From an uncultured Lachnospiraceae bacterium (GTDB lineage: Bacteria > Bacillota > Clostridia > Lachnospirales > Lachnospiraceae), in contig CAJURH010000019.1 of assembly GCA_910588775.1 (NCBI GenBank), positions 1 to 50,335 of the forward strand: a stretch of 50,335 nucleotides of DNA, written 5' to 3'. Positions within the stretch are counted from its first letter, which is position 1, and every line of letters starts with the position of its first letter. The notes under the pieces are model-generated. The model saw only the letters and a program-made list of their open reading frames with translations, searched no databases and was not told where the DNA came from. Position numbers and translations under genes: made by a program. Positions 49,237-50,335 of the stretch are shown piece by piece.

Positions 49237-49383
49237 TCGTTCAACTGTTAAACTACAGTTTAACCTGAAATTATATCCACGGTAACAAAAATTTATCCAA
49301 AATCTTGACACAAATATAGCCACTATGATATTCTAAGGCATTCATAGTGAAATTGTGACTAAGTTAGAAATGGAGCTGTCAGA

Positions 49384-49833
49384 ATGACGCCAGATAAAAT
49401 ATTGAATTATTGCCTTGAAAATCTTGAGGGGACAGTCTTAGTTGAGAGCTGGGGCGAGAAAGGGATTTTCTATAACCCAGACCATGTGCTGAAGCGTGGC
49501 GTTTACATACTGACGGTTAAGGAAAAAGACGGTGACAATGACAAAGGCTCTGATTTGAGCAGAGAGAGCGTCTACCGTGTGAATCTGGGAATACGGAAAA
49601 AGACTTTTACTGAATTATTTAGAGCTGTACCCAAACGCCCGCCTGCGGGCGGGATTGTAGATATGAACTATGACTTTACCGCATTGGATGTGATACTGCC
49701 CCATCCTGTCTATGCATGGATGGCGTGGATATGCGTATTGATCCCCTCTGAACAGACCTTTGAGGAACTGAAACCATATATCCAAGAAGCCTACGAGTGT
49801 GCAAAGGAGAAATTTATGAAACGCAGGAAGTAA
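49384..49833 (+). CDS. DUF6194-family protein
   Basis: 149 aa, soluble. ILNYCLENLEGTVLVESWGE with GIFYNPDHVLKRGVYILTVK, then SVYRVNLGIRKKTFTELF, and LDVILPHPVYAWMAWICVL match DUF6194, a family related in pattern to MmcQ/YjbR-like proteins and of unknown function. TTGACA at ~49305 with GATATT 16 nt later may be its promoter. It is the last complete gene before the mobilization genes and may be cargo of that element. Confidence 0.8.
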   Translation: MTPDKILNYCLENLEGTVLVESWGEKGIFYNPDHVLKRGVYILTVKEKDGDNDKGSDLSRESVYRVNLGIRKKTFTELFRAVPKRPPAGGIVDMNYDFTALDVILPHPVYAWMAWICVLIPSEQTFEELKPYIQEAYECAKEKFMKRRK

Positions 49834-49915
49834 TCTTGAAAATTAAATAAGCACATAAATGTAAGAATGGAATGTCAGCCAATGGATAAGGCTGACCGCC
49901 GCCGCTGATACCTGC

Positions 49916-50053
49916 ATGGAGATTGAGGATTTTATCATAGAATTGCAACAAAAAATTACTCTCCCACAACGGTTCAGCGTAGAAGGATTGATGGAACAGG
50001 GGGGCTGTCTGATATGGCAACAACAAGTTTATGGCACATCAAAGGGAACTTAA
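49916..50053 (+). CDS. Small ORF overlapping the relaxase start
   Basis: 45 codons, beginning MEIEDFIIELQQKITLPQRF and ending in GCLIWQQQVYGTSKGT, overlapping the relaxase gene by 40 bases in another frame. There is no strong ribosome binding site. It may be a genuine small mobilization-module gene or the tail of a decayed MobC-type gene; composition (acidic helical start) is protein-like. I do not recognise it. Confidence 0.35.
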   Translation: MEIEDFIIELQQKITLPQRFSVEGLMEQGGCLIWQQQVYGTSKGT

Positions 50054-50335
50054 AAGACTTGATTTCCTATGTGGAAAATCCAGAAAAGACCGTACCAAAT
50101 GAAGATATGCAGGACTTCTTTGACGTGTTCTCCTATGTGAAAAATCTGTTAAAAGCTAAAGCAGGCGAGTACGTTTCCGCAATCAACTGTCTGAAAGAAA
50201 CCGCTTTGCAGCGGATGATTTTGACAAAGAAACAGTACCAAAAGACAGGCGGGTATATCGCATGGCACGGCTACCAGAGTTTCAAGCCAGACGAGGTAAC
50301 GCCCGAACAGTGCCATGAAATCGGATTGAAACTGG
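50014..50335 (+). CDS. Relaxase/mobilization nuclease, N-terminal part (3' end outside window)
   Basis: First 107 codons of a MobA/VirD2-type relaxase. MATTSLWHIKGNLKDLISYV and ENPEKT, then YVSAINCLKETALQRMILTK and GGYIAWHGYQSFKPDEVTPE match relaxases of Clostridial integrative and mobilizable elements. The frame stays open to the window end; the His-rich metal site (HxDxxHxH) expected after this point is beyond the edge. A GGGGGG tract ~10 nt upstream serves as ribosome binding site. It shows that a conjugative or mobilizable element starts near here. Confidence 0.9.
   Translation, partial: MATTSLWHIKGNLKDLISYVENPEKTVPNEDMQDFFDVFSYVKNLLKAKAGEYVSAINCLKETALQRMILTKKQYQKTGGYIAWHGYQSFKPDEVTPEQCHEIGLKL

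Noticed and set aside
49384..49833. DUF6194 gene as an antitoxin or defence gene of the mobile element
   Set aside because: Nothing in the sequence beyond proximity to the relaxase supports this, and the element boundary is unknown.

Overview
The window looks like a chromosomal segment of a low-to-mid GC Gram-positive anaerobe of the class Clostridia, most likely Lachnospiraceae. The basis is gene content and order (ylxM-ffh-rpsP-khpA-rimM-trmD, ribD-ribE-ribBA-ribH under an FMN riboswitch), strong AGGAGG ribosome binding sites, TTG/GTG starts, sigma-A type promoters, and many families frequent in gut Clostridia (DUF6110 with a metal ATPase, DUF3990, DUF3737, DUF2325, TraX, DUF5050, DUF6194). 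No rRNA gene or CRISPR array was seen. One tRNA gene, tRNA-Gly(CCC), is present.

Layout. 1-4.5 kb: the end of a branching glycosyltransferase, then a three-gene unit for phosphocholine-type (amino-alcohol) decoration of surface glycans: an HTH-cytidylyltransferase-choline kinase fusion, a second cytidylyltransferase and a BCCT transporter. 4.6-6.2 kb: a pRiA4b ORF-3-like gene on the minus strand. 6.3-10.2 kb: tRNA-Gly, FMN riboswitch with attenuator, and a complete riboflavin operon. 10.2-12.9 kb: a putative metal efflux unit (34-bp palindrome, promoter, terminator-like hairpin, 26-aa membrane peptide, DUF6110 protein, P1B-type ATPase). 12.9-17.6 kb: a LysR regulator followed by a zone of gene decay (LysR relic, frameshifted DUF3990 gene with an intact partner, intact HTH/membrane regulator, DUF3737 and LysE relics). 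17.7-26.9 kb: a MATE exporter, a binding lipoprotein plus hybrid histidine kinase, an alpha-glucosidase, and a REC-GGDEF-EAL protein. 27-29.2 kb: endonuclease IV, MgtC-like protein, DUF2325 protein. 29.3-38 kb: the signal-recognition/ribosome-maturation cluster running into argH, asd, a topoisomerase III and a hexapeptide-repeat protein; rplS, which commonly follows trmD in Firmicutes, is not there. 38-44.2 kb: TraX, a small membrane protein, DUF2971, phosphohexomutase, and a GntR-ABC unit with a clear operator. 44.4-47.9 kb: DUF362 protein convergent with an orphan LanFEG-type ABC exporter. 48-50.3 kb: an AT-rich stretch with a secreted DUF5050-like protein, a DUF6194 protein, and the first 107 codons of a MobA-type relaxase, so the right edge enters an integrative or mobilizable element.

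How the parts work together. The clearest functional units are (i) uptake, kinase and cytidylyl transfer for a choline-like head group beside glycan synthesis; (ii) riboflavin synthesis under FMN feedback, with the riboswitch 20 nt behind a tRNA and possibly on the same transcript; (iii) metal efflux with layered control; (iv) periplasmic ligand sensing by a binding lipoprotein and hybrid kinase with no dedicated DNA-binding output, near a c-di-GMP phosphodiesterase. All function calls rest on motifs read by eye; substrate specificities are inferred.
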